Below are positions 1 through 6,475 of a stretch of 7,916 nucleotides of DNA, piece by piece. The stretch spans positions 1 through 7,916 of the forward strand of contig WBXJ01000136.1 of assembly GCA_008933045.1 (NCBI GenBank). Reading direction: 5' to 3'. Within the stretch, counting starts at the first letter, position 1, and each line of letters opens with the position of its first letter. A program made the position numbers and the translations under genes. Below the pieces are notes generated by a model, which worked only from the letters and a program-made list of their open reading frames with translations, was not told the origin of the DNA and ran no database searches. This stretch comes from Verrucomicrobiota bacterium (GTDB taxonomy: Bacteria; Verrucomicrobiota; Verrucomicrobiia; Limisphaerales; SXQI01).

Positions 1-512
1 CGGTAAATGGCTGGTGACTCTTGGGCTGCTTTTGATTCGTTAGGAAAGAGTGAGGCGGTGTGTTCGTCTTCGCCCATGCCGAGAATCAATAGGTCGATCA
101 CGGGTTGGCCGAGGTGAGTTTTTGGGGCGATTCGACAAAGGTCTGCCACCGCGTTTGCTACGGCCTGATCGGGTGGGAGTTCGCTTTCGATTCGGTGGAT
201 TTGGGTTTGAGAAATCCCCAATGGATCGAAGAGTTTGGACTTTGCCATTGCAAAGTTACATTCCGGATCCTGCGGGGGGACACAGCGTTCATCTGCCCAG
301 AAAAAATGCAGAGTCTCCAAGGCCGCCGAGGAAGCGTGGAGTTTTAACGCTAATGTTTCAAAGAATTGTTGGCTGATCCGGCCTCCGGATAGCGCGATCA
401 AAAAAGGGTCGAGGCGCGAGGGTCGAGCGGCAATTTGTTGCACGAAAAACTCCGTTGCTCTCTCTACTAAAGCGGAGGAGGAAGGGAGGACTTCGAGATC
501 AATTCCAACCAT
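1..512 (-). CDS. pgl: 6-phosphogluconolactonase, N-terminal 170 codons (cut by window edge)
   Basis: Hydrolyses 6-phosphoglucono-1,5-lactone to 6-phosphogluconate in the cytoplasm, the second step of the oxidative pentose phosphate pathway. An open frame runs from an ATG at 512 to the left edge with no stop, giving 170 codons; the family is usually about 230-260 residues, so the C-terminal third is missing. Visible family blocks are ALSGG at residues 40-44 (phosphate-binding loop), FFWADERCVPP at 70-80, the following DPECNFAMAK region, and LGMGEDEHTASLFP at 144-157. The last is the GxDGHTASLFP signature with E in place of the usual Gly before His. The start is the only in-frame ATG near the zwf stop, and no Shine-Dalgarno sequence precedes it. 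It lies 19 bases after zwf, the enzyme that makes its substrate, which supports both the assignment and cotranscription. It is of the pgl/DevB type, not the beta-propeller YbhE type. Confidence 0.93.
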   Translation of the reverse strand, partial: MVGIDLEVLPSSSALVERATEFFVQQIAARPSRLDPFLIALSGGRISQQFFETLALKLHASSAALETLHFFWADERCVPPQDPECNFAMAKSKLFDPLGISQTQIHRIESELPPDQAVANAVADLCRIAPKTHLGQPVIDLLILGMGEDEHTASLFPNESKAAQESPAIY

Positions 513-531
513 GATGCTTGGAGGGAGAGTG

Positions 532-2094
532 TTAGTTGACGGGCTGAGGATTACGCCATTCGTGGGCGGATTGGACGATTAGATCTTCGGCAGCCACGGG
601 ACCCCATGTGCCTGCGGAATAGAACTCGCGATTTGTCAGGGGTTTATTTTTCCAACCGTTACGAATCGAATCGACAATGCCCCATGCGGTTTCTACTTCG
701 TCACGGCGAATGAAGAGGGTAGCATCACCCGCCATGGCTTCGAGAAGCAAACGTTCGTAAGCCTCGGGGGTGTAAGCTCCAAATTCAGAATTGTAACTGA
801 AATGCATACGGACGGGTCGGACGCTTAAGCTGGTTCCGGGAACTTTGCCGTTAAAGCGGAGGTAGATTCCTTCGTCGGGTTGAAGTCTTAGGGTGATGGC
901 GTTGGCATCGAGTTTGCCGCCGCATTTTTCGGCGAATAGGACGTGGGGTGTGGGTTTGAATTGGACGCGCACTTCGCTGGCACTTAAAGGGAGAGATTTG
1001 CCGGTACGGAGATAGAAGGGGACGCCGGACCAACGCCAGTTGTCGATGAGGAGTTTCATGGCAACGAATGTTTCGACATCCGAATTGGTTTTAACTTTGG
1101 TCTCCTGTCGATAACCGGGGCGAGGTTGTCCGTCGATGGTGCCCGCGAAATATTGCCCTCGCACGACCTGTTTGGCGACGTCTGCGATGCTGAGGGGGCG
1201 AATGGATTTGAGGAGTTTTACTTTCTCGTCGCGGATGGGTTCTGCATCCAGCGAAACTGGGGGTTCCATCGCCACGAGCGAGAGCACTTGCAGGAGGTGA
1301 TTCTGCACCATGTCGCGGATGGCACCCGCTTCCTCATAGTATCCGCCGCGTTCCCCGACGCCGAGTTTTTCGCTGACGGTGATTTGCACATGGTCAATCG
1401 ATTGGCGATTCCAGAGTTGTTCAAAAACTGCATTGGAAAACCGAAACATTAAAATGTTCTGAACGGTTTCTTTGCCCAAGTAATGGTCGATACGGAAGAC
1501 CTGTTTTTCATGGGCGAACCGAGTCAGGTCCGCGTTCAATTGTTCGGCACTGGCTAGGTCGTGGCCGAAAGGTTTTTCTACGACGATGCGTTGCCAGAAT
1601 TTTTCTTGATTATCGCGAGTGAGCAATGCGGCATCATGAAGCTGCTCGACTACTTCCCCAAATTGGCTGGGGGAAGTCGCGAGGTAAAAAAGTAGGTTCC
1701 GACGCAAACGTTCGTCGCCAAACATACTGAGCTTGGTTTCGAGTCGTTGGTAGGCTTCTACTTCGGAGAAGTCGCCTTGAGTATAAAAAATGCTGTCGGC
1801 AAACTCATTCCAGACCCGCATGTCGATCGGTTGGGTGCGCGAGAATTGTTGGACGGCGACAAGAAGTTCTTCGCGCCATTGTTGATCTGTTTTTTCGCGA
1901 CGGGCAAATCCTACAATCCGGAATGGGTTGGGTAACGCGTTCTCTATAAATAAATGATAGAGCGCGGGGATGAGCTTGCGTGAGGTCAAATCGCCGCTCG
2001 CACCAAAAATGATCATCGAGCAAGGCTCAACGGTTTTACGGCGATCATTGATCCGACAAGTGATGATTTCATCCAACTGTTCTGATTCGTTCAT
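532..2094 (-). CDS. zwf: Glucose-6-phosphate 1-dehydrogenase
   Basis: Oxidises glucose 6-phosphate to 6-phosphogluconolactone with reduction of NAD(P)+, the entry step of the oxidative pentose phosphate pathway, in the cytoplasm. The 520-residue product has the N-terminal Rossmann dinucleotide site IFGASGDLTSRK (29-40), VVEKPFG (171-177), the active-site signature RIDHYLGKE (201-209) with His204, and the stretch GGYYEEAGAIRDMVQNHLLQ (250-269) whose His266 should be the catalytic base. The C-terminal domain is complete. It is slightly longer than the common ~490 residues because of about 26 residues before the Rossmann strand. The PEPCSMIIFGASGDL pattern there resembles G6PDs of plant and cyanobacterial type, so I keep the ATG at 2094; Met27 would sit inside the first strand. 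The upstream frame closes at a TAA and offers no other start. No good Shine-Dalgarno sequence is present (AGGA is about 15 bases away). pgl follows after 19 bases. Confidence 0.98.
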   Translation of the reverse strand: MNESEQLDEIITCRINDRRKTVEPCSMIIFGASGDLTSRKLIPALYHLFIENALPNPFRIVGFARREKTDQQWREELLVAVQQFSRTQPIDMRVWNEFADSIFYTQGDFSEVEAYQRLETKLSMFGDERLRRNLLFYLATSPSQFGEVVEQLHDAALLTRDNQEKFWQRIVVEKPFGHDLASAEQLNADLTRFAHEKQVFRIDHYLGKETVQNILMFRFSNAVFEQLWNRQSIDHVQITVSEKLGVGERGGYYEEAGAIRDMVQNHLLQVLSLVAMEPPVSLDAEPIRDEKVKLLKSIRPLSIADVAKQVVRGQYFAGTIDGQPRPGYRQETKVKTNSDVETFVAMKLLIDNWRWSGVPFYLRTGKSLPLSASEVRVQFKPTPHVLFAEKCGGKLDANAITLRLQPDEGIYLRFNGKVPGTSLSVRPVRMHFSYNSEFGAYTPEAYERLLLEAMAGDATLFIRRDEVETAWGIVDSIRNGWKNKPLTNREFYSAGTWGPVAAEDLIVQSAHEWRNPQPVN

Positions 2095-2153
2095 GGCGCG
2101 AAAGAATGTTCCTGAGCGGCAACGGAGGCAAGTGTTACCACCGATTTAATCAT
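2091..2153 (-). CDS. Possible 20-residue leader ORF overlapping the zwf start
   Basis: A 20-codon ORF starts at ATG 2153 (MIKSVVTLASVAAQEHSFAP) and its TGA overlaps the zwf ATG in an ATGA arrangement, the geometry used for translational coupling. It resembles no known leader peptide, has no Shine-Dalgarno sequence and no run of a single regulatory amino acid, and an ORF this short can arise by chance. It is listed because the exact stop-start overlap is suggestive. Confidence 0.15.
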   Translation of the reverse strand: MIKSVVTLASVAAQEHSFAP

Positions 2154-2155
2154 GA

Positions 2156-2161
2156 ATAATA
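2156..2161 (-). promoter_or_regulatory. Possible -10 box for zwf
   Basis: On the minus strand the hexamer TATTAT (five of six matches to TATAAT) lies about 60 bases before the zwf ATG, in the only clearly AT-rich part of the zwf upstream gap. No acceptable -35 hexamer stands 15-19 bases before it, so this is a weak prediction. It would place the transcript start near 2149, just ahead of the possible leader ORF. Confidence 0.2.
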
Positions 2162-2217
2162 TGCACGCAAATAGCGAGTAAAACGATGTAACCGAAATGT
2201 GCCTCGTCGCAAAGTCG

Positions 2218-2298
2218 TTACCGTGGAAGGAGAAGGGTGAAAGCCCCGAGTCGAAACAGGCCAAGAAATCGTTTGATCATGGGTGTGTGGGAGGTCAT
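2218..2298 (-). CDS. Possible 26-residue hydrophobic, basic small ORF
   Basis: Starting at ATG 2298, eight bases after the deacetylase stop, a 26-codon ORF ends at TAA 2218-2220. A second in-frame ATG at 2280 gives MIKRFLGLFRLGAFTLLLPR, a Lys/Arg start followed by a leucine/phenylalanine-rich segment. This looks like a short membrane-active peptide or the n- and h-regions of a signal peptide. The beginning resembles the start of small entericidin-like lipoproteins, but no lipobox Cys or mature part follows before the stop, so it could equally be a decayed small lipoprotein gene. No Shine-Dalgarno sequence is seen. No function can be assigned. Confidence 0.2.
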   Translation of the reverse strand: MTSHTPMIKRFLGLFRLGAFTLLLPR

Positions 2299-2306
2299 GG
2301 GGAGGC

Positions 2307-3185
2307 TCAGTCGGCACGCCAACGAGTGAGGCGATTTTCTAACAGGGACAGTTGACTCCAGTCGGGAGCAATGCCTGGAAAATCGAGCAGGAGTTGATCG
2401 ATGCTGGGCACTTCACCCCAGGCTGTTACGGTGAAGAATTCGTGAATTCTCGATGAACTGACTCCCATTTCACGGTTTCTGCGCAAGAATCTTTTTCTGA
2501 GCATGGATTCCCAATCCGCCAAGGAGGATGGGGGTTGCATGTGATGGCGACCGACCCAGGGTAACCACTCTGTGATTTGAGATTGGTGCGCCCAACTCAT
2601 GCGGGCGATCGTGCCGAATTGATCTTCCACATCGATGGCTAGATCGAAAGCATTCGCGCCTGCAGTGTAGGAATCGTGAGTTTGAAGAATAACCGGCGTT
2701 GCACAAGGGTGCGGCTCAGGTGTTTCAAGCTCTGGGTATTCGGGGGTGAACGCGTGCGGAACGTTGAGGAGATAGGCCACCTTGCGAACGCCCTCAGCCA
2801 CGGCCACATGATCCACATGGATCCCTGCCAACGGATCCGCCGGTAGCGGAGGGCAGAACAGGTAGGTGGGTTGGAATTGTCGGATGGATTTCCAAAGGGC
2901 CGCTAAAAATAATCGCCCGACATCAATGCAACCTTCACGAGGAATCTTGCCATCTGGCAAATGGAGCCATTCGCAACCTACCGTGCCGATCACCAGTGCC
3001 TGCTCCTGTTCATCTCGGCGAATGCGTGCCGTCAGTTCGCGGGAATGCCTGTGATGGCCGCCAGCACCATCCGTGCAAATCGTCGCGAGGCTGGTCGCGT
3101 TTTTCTCAAGATTAAATCGAGTGAAGGTACCGGAAGCAACAAATTCAAAGTCGTCCGGATGGGCATGGACGCATTGTATTTTCAT
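2307..3185 (-). CDS. PIG-L/LmbE family zinc-dependent deacetylase
   Basis: This is a metal-dependent N-deacetylase of the GlcNAc-PI de-N-acetylase (PIG-L/LmbE/MshB) superfamily, acting on an N-acetylated sugar or related small molecule that cannot be named from sequence. With the start at ATG 3185 the product has 292 residues and opens MKIQCVHAHPDD, placing the family motif AHPDD (His9, Asp11, Asp12) exactly where family members have it. ICTDGAGGHHR (36-46) corresponds to the usual TDGE/AGG loop, LPDGK is at 76-80, and HVDH (123-126) is the second zinc-binding motif. There is no signal peptide, so it should be cytoplasmic. The ATG at 3203 and the TTG at 3206 in the same frame would only add a non-conserved MMPSTKL tail. 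Neither start has a Shine-Dalgarno sequence. It follows aroC by 38 bases on the same strand and is probably cotranscribed. Mycothiol or bacillithiol partner genes are not present here. Confidence 0.9.
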   Translation of the reverse strand: MKIQCVHAHPDDFEFVASGTFTRFNLEKNATSLATICTDGAGGHHRHSRELTARIRRDEQEQALVIGTVGCEWLHLPDGKIPREGCIDVGRLFLAALWKSIRQFQPTYLFCPPLPADPLAGIHVDHVAVAEGVRKVAYLLNVPHAFTPEYPELETPEPHPCATPVILQTHDSYTAGANAFDLAIDVEDQFGTIARMSWAHQSQITEWLPWVGRHHMQPPSSLADWESMLRKRFLRRNREMGVSSSRIHEFFTVTAWGEVPSIDQLLLDFPGIAPDWSQLSLLENRLTRWRAD

Positions 3186-3223
3186 GAGTTTGGTTGAGGG
3201 CATCAACGCTTAGACGCGGCGTT

Positions 3224-4306
3224 TTAAGTGCCACATTGCGCGTGGTGTCTGAGGGCGTGATCGATCAACACTAGGGCTGTCATCGCGTCCACCATCGGCA
3301 CTGCTCGCGGCAATACGCAGGGATCGTGACGCCCCCGGCCTTTCAATGTGGTGTTTTCAAAATCGGTGTTCACCGTTTCCTGCTCGTGCATGACGGTCGC
3401 CACAGGTTTGAAAGGAACGCGAAAATAAATAGGTTCACCGTTCGAGATTCCACCAACGATCCCACCGGAGCGATTAGTTTTCGTGAAGACTCGATTCGCT
3501 GCGGACCGAATGGCATCGTTGTGCTGCAGGCCGGTCATGAGCACGCCGCCAAATCCTGATCCGATATCGAACCCTTTTGAAGCCGGCAAGCTCAGCATGG
3601 CTTTCGCGAGGTCTGCCTCCAAGCGGTCAAACACAGGTTCACCCCATCCCGCCGGGACGCCTCGCACGACAGTCTCTACGATGCCGCCCACGCTATCGCC
3701 ACGGCTGCGGATATCCTCGATGAGCGCAATCATTCGCTCTGCCGAATCGGTGTCAGGACAACGAACAATGTTTGAATCCACTTGGGCTAGCGTGACGGTG
3801 GCTTGGTCAACTTCAGCCACGATGTCATACACTTGTTTGACGTAAGAAACGATCTCAACACCAAACCGTTCCCGCAAAAGTTTCTTCGCGATGGCACCCG
3901 CTGCGACCCTGCCGATCGTTTCTCGTGCGCTGGTTCTTCCTCCACCCTGCCAGTTTCGAATGCCATACTTTGCAACGTAAGTGAAGTCTGCGTGGGATGG
4001 GCGGAATTTCGTCGCCATCTCCGTGTAAGCTTCCGAACGTTGATCCTGATTCTGCACCATCATGGAGATGGGAGTGCCCAGAGTTTTACCTTCGAAAGTG
4101 CCTGATAAAATGCGGATGGTGTCGCTTTCGTTGCGAGGCGTGACGATCTTCGATTGGCCCGGACGTCTGCGATCCAAGTCGGGTTGAATGTCCGCCTCGG
4201 TGAGTGCAAGTCGCGGGGGGCAGCCATCAAGCACCACGCCCACACCACCCCCATGGGACTCACCCCAAGTCGTGATACGAAAGAGTTCACCAAACGAATT
4301 TGACAT
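3224..4306 (-). CDS. aroC: Chorismate synthase
   Basis: Catalyses the last step of the shikimate pathway, 5-enolpyruvylshikimate-3-phosphate to chorismate plus phosphate, using reduced FMN; cytoplasmic homotetramer in the family. The 360-residue length is typical. Signatures seen are FGELFRITTWGESHGGGVG (5-23) with active-site His18, RPSHADFTY (102-110) with the second active-site His105, GGGRTSARETIGRVAAGA (121-138), GSGFGG (249-254), NRSGGIVGGISNG (278-290) and GRGRHDPCVLPRAVP (323-337). All key residues are intact. The ATG at 4306 gives the standard MSNSFGELFRITTWGESHG start. GGGAG-like bases (TTGGGAG) touch the ATG directly and are too close to act as a normal ribosome binding site. It is divergent from asd and heads the minus-strand cluster with the PIG-L gene after it. 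Confidence 0.98.
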   Translation of the reverse strand: MSNSFGELFRITTWGESHGGGVGVVLDGCPPRLALTEADIQPDLDRRRPGQSKIVTPRNESDTIRILSGTFEGKTLGTPISMMVQNQDQRSEAYTEMATKFRPSHADFTYVAKYGIRNWQGGGRTSARETIGRVAAGAIAKKLLRERFGVEIVSYVKQVYDIVAEVDQATVTLAQVDSNIVRCPDTDSAERMIALIEDIRSRGDSVGGIVETVVRGVPAGWGEPVFDRLEADLAKAMLSLPASKGFDIGSGFGGVLMTGLQHNDAIRSAANRVFTKTNRSGGIVGGISNGEPIYFRVPFKPVATVMHEQETVNTDFENTTLKGRGRHDPCVLPRAVPMVDAMTALVLIDHALRHHAQCGT

Positions 4307-4355
4307 CTCCCAAGCGTGCCTAAATTCCCAGATCAGGTCAAATCTGAGGTTGTAT

Positions 4356-4369
4356 TCATGCGATCATGA
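4356..4369. promoter_or_regulatory. Possible operator dyad between aroC and asd
   Basis: TCATG-CGAT-CATGA is a 5-bp perfect inverted repeat with a four-base centre. It ends two bases before the asd -35 hexamer and about 50 bases upstream of the aroC start, a position from which a bound dimeric regulator could affect either divergent gene. It is short and matches no operator I recognise, so chance is a real alternative. Confidence 0.25.
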
Positions 4370-4371
4370 GA

Positions 4372-4399
4372 TTGACACGCATCGTTCGGTGTTTATATT
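4372..4399 (+). promoter_or_regulatory. Sigma70-like promoter of asd
   Basis: TTGACA (4372-4377, perfect -35) and TATATT (4394-4399, five of six -10 matches) are separated by 16 bases. Transcription should begin near 4405-4407, only about 5-7 bases before the asd ATG at 4412. The asd transcript would therefore be leaderless or nearly so, consistent with the absence of any Shine-Dalgarno sequence before this gene. It leaves no room for an attenuator or lysine riboswitch unless another promoter lies upstream. Confidence 0.65.
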
Positions 4400-4411
4400 T
4401 CAAAGCCTTTT

Positions 4412-5416
4412 ATGAACCGCAACCCTCATATTGCTGTGGTTGGTGCGACGGGTGCCGTCGGCATCGAGATGATTAGAACACTGGAAAAACGCAATTTTCC
4501 GGTGGGTAAATTGACGTTGCTTGCCTCTGCACGTTCTTCCGGTAAGCAGCTCACGTTTAAGGGGCAACCGATCACAGTACAAACTTTGACCCACGATTCT
4601 TTCGCCGGGATCGACATCGCATTGTTCAGCGCGGGCGGGGATATTTCTCGGGATTTTGCACCTGCAGCAGTCAAGGCGGGGTGTGTGGTGATTGATAATT
4701 CTAGCGCGTTTCGGATGAACCCAGAGGTGCCGTTGGTAGTGCCTGAAATCAACGCCAGCGCGGTCAAGGATCACCGAGGGATCATTTCAAATCCAAACTG
4801 CACCACGATCATCACGTTGATGGCATTGTACCCCCTCCATGTGGCGTTTGGTGTGTCGCGAATTTTTGCTTCGAGTTATCAAGCGGTGTCTGGCACAGGT
4901 GCGAAAGCCATCGAGGAATTGGAACGGCAAGTGGGTGAGATTGTCGCCGGTCGACCGGTGACTCGGAATGTTTATCCTCACCAGATCGCTTTTAATGTCA
5001 TCCCACAGGTCGATTCGTTTCTTCCCACAGGCTACACCAAGGAGGAGATGAAAATGGAGAATGAAGGCCGAAAGATCATGAGCCATCCCACCTTCAGAGC
5101 GAGTGTTACCTGTGTGCGCGTGCCGGTTTATCGCGCTCATGCCGTAGCGGTGAGTGCTGAGTTCGAACGCCCGATAACCGTGGAATCTGCTCGAGCCGTG
5201 TTGGCCAATGCGCAAGGGTTGGATGTGGTTGATTTTCCTGAAAAATCCGAATACCCAGTACCTCTCAATGCTGCAGAAAAATACAATTGTCACGTAGGCC
5301 GTCTGCGGCTGGATTGTGCATTGGACAATGGACTCTGCTTTTGGGTGGCCGGCGATCAGTTGTTAAAAGGTGCTGCCTTAAACGCTGTGCAAATCGCTGA
5401 AGAATTGATCAAATAA
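4412..5416 (+). CDS. asd: Aspartate-semialdehyde dehydrogenase
   Basis: Reduces L-4-aspartyl phosphate to aspartate 4-semialdehyde with NADPH, the branch-point step to threonine, methionine, lysine and the diaminopimelate of peptidoglycan; cytoplasmic. The 334-residue product has the N-terminal NADP site VVGATGAVGIEM (9-20), the LLASARSSGK loop (36-45), FSAGG (72-76), IDNSSAFRMNPEVPLVVPEIN (94-114), the catalytic Cys130 in SNPNCTT, SSYQAVSGTGAKA (154-166), and CVRVPVYRAHAVAVSAE (234-250) with Arg236 and the catalytic His243. The residue after that His is Ala where Ser is common. The C-terminal LDNGLCFWVAGDQLLKGAALNAVQIAEEL is standard. The ATG at 4412 gives the expected distance to the Rossmann strand. 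It is driven by the promoter at 4372-4399 and is followed after 24 bases by a transporter gene, probably in the same transcript. The length and blocks fit the bacterial type found outside the enterobacterial group. Confidence 0.98.
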   Translation: MNRNPHIAVVGATGAVGIEMIRTLEKRNFPVGKLTLLASARSSGKQLTFKGQPITVQTLTHDSFAGIDIALFSAGGDISRDFAPAAVKAGCVVIDNSSAFRMNPEVPLVVPEINASAVKDHRGIISNPNCTTIITLMALYPLHVAFGVSRIFASSYQAVSGTGAKAIEELERQVGEIVAGRPVTRNVYPHQIAFNVIPQVDSFLPTGYTKEEMKMENEGRKIMSHPTFRASVTCVRVPVYRAHAVAVSAEFERPITVESARAVLANAQGLDVVDFPEKSEYPVPLNAAEKYNCHVGRLRLDCALDNGLCFWVAGDQLLKGAALNAVQIAEELIK

Positions 5417-5440
5417 CTTGGCCTGCGGAATGGGTCTTGA

Positions 5441-6370
5441 ATGATTGCGGCACTGTTAACGACAGTTTTATTTTCAATTTCCGCAATCTCTGCGACTCAA
5501 CTTACAAAAGTGCTTGGAGGTGTCGCCGCGAATTTTTGGCGAATTATGCTCTCAGCGGTCTTGCTGGGCTTACTCACCTTTTGCGTGGGCACCGGGTTTG
5601 GAGGTGCGGCCCTGTTCACTTTTTTCTGGAGTGGTGTACTTGGATTTGGGATAGGAGATTCGGCATTATATCAGGCACTACCGCGTCTGGGATCTAGGCT
5701 CTCTGTATTACTCGTCCATTGTTTAGCTGCACCTTTTGGTGCTTTTGTAGAATGGCTCTGGCTTGGCACAGTCCTTGATTTTTGGCAGTTGATGTTCGGC
5801 GGTCTCACGTTGACAGGGGTGGCACTGGCATTAGCTCCCGGTCATCAGAAACCAGAATCGATTCGCGAATGGCGTAAGGGAATTGTGTTTGGTGTCATCG
5901 CTGGGTTAGGGCAGGGGGGAGGTGCGGTGTTAAGTCGAAAAGCTTACGCAATCGCAGCCACCACAGGCCAGGACGTGTCTGGAATTACAGCTGCGTTCGA
6001 ACGGATTTGGGGTGGGGTGATCGTCGCCGCGTTGGCCTATGGTCTTTGGCGTTGGCACTCGAGCACCGTTGTAGAATCCTCTAAAAAAACGGATCGCGCA
6101 GGCGGCTTCGGTTCGGTTGCTCCTTGGCTGATCCTGAACTCAATCACAGGGCCCGTGCTCGGTGTCGCGTGTTACCAACATGCGTTGCGATCCATCCCCA
6201 TAGGAGTGGTGCTACCCGTGGTTGCGTTGACCCCGTTAGTGATCCTGCCGTTCTCAATGAAACTTGAGGGCGAACGACCGACTCCGCGCTCGTTGCTGGG
6301 GGCGCTTTTGGCGGTAGGCGGCGTCTTTGGCCTGCTTTGGGTGCGAGGCAAACTGATCGCGGGTGGATGA
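5441..6370 (+). CDS. EamA/DMT superfamily transporter
   Basis: An inner-membrane protein of 309 residues with about ten hydrophobic helices (near residues 2-19, 30-49, 55-78, 88-108, 113-132, 147-165, 183-203, 227-247, 253-273 and 283-301). They are arranged as two halves of five, the duplicated fold of drug/metabolite transporters. The end of each half shows the EamA pattern: GDSALYQALPRLGSRLSVLL (72-91) in the first and CYQHALRSIPIGVVLPVVAL (244-263) followed by LEGERPTPRSLLG in the second. A hydrophilic Lys/Ser-rich loop lies at about 206-225. Family members export amino acids, nucleotides or other metabolites; the substrate is not visible here. The gene starts 24 bases after asd on the same strand. 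Export of an aspartate-family amino acid would fit that linkage (RhtA is a family precedent) but is inference only. The ATG at 5441 places the first helix at the N terminus; no convincing Shine-Dalgarno sequence precedes it. Confidence 0.85.
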   Translation: MIAALLTTVLFSISAISATQLTKVLGGVAANFWRIMLSAVLLGLLTFCVGTGFGGAALFTFFWSGVLGFGIGDSALYQALPRLGSRLSVLLVHCLAAPFGAFVEWLWLGTVLDFWQLMFGGLTLTGVALALAPGHQKPESIREWRKGIVFGVIAGLGQGGGAVLSRKAYAIAATTGQDVSGITAAFERIWGGVIVAALAYGLWRWHSSTVVESSKKTDRAGGFGSVAPWLILNSITGPVLGVACYQHALRSIPIGVVLPVVALTPLVILPFSMKLEGERPTPRSLLGALLAVGGVFGLLWVRGKLIAGG

Positions 6371-6475
6371 TTCGAGTTGGAGAACGCAAATTCTCAATCG
6401 CTGGTTGCAATGGTTGATTAATAATGCTACACAAGACGGGTAACCAAACGCCACTTGCTAATACCTAAAACTCTC
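6371..6475 (+). other. 105-base gap between transporter and propeller genes
   Basis: The gap contains a small hairpin (GAGAA, six-base loop, TTCTC at about 6379-6394) with no T-run after it, so it is a poor terminator. It is followed by an AT-rich stretch around 6412-6426 that could hold a -10 element, but I find no convincing -35/-10 pair. Whether the propeller gene has its own promoter or is read through from asd cannot be decided. No Shine-Dalgarno sequence precedes the ATG at 6476. Confidence 0.4.

Noticed and set aside
50..582. Open frames on the plus strand over the left edge
   Set aside because: They lie opposite the lactonase frame, which has clear family motifs; their translations are Arg/Pro-rich and resemble no protein.
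3186..3206. Longer start for the PIG-L gene (TTG 3206 or ATG 3203)
   Set aside because: It would add six or seven unconserved residues before MKIQCVHAHPDD, where family members normally begin; no ribosome binding site favours it.
4787..5293. A 168-codon open frame antisense to asd
   Set aside because: It is fully contained within asd, shows no recognisable domain, and is explained by the codon bias of the sense gene.
6455..6475. TTG start for the propeller gene
   Set aside because: It would put MLIPKTL in front of an otherwise regular signal peptide beginning MKRF.
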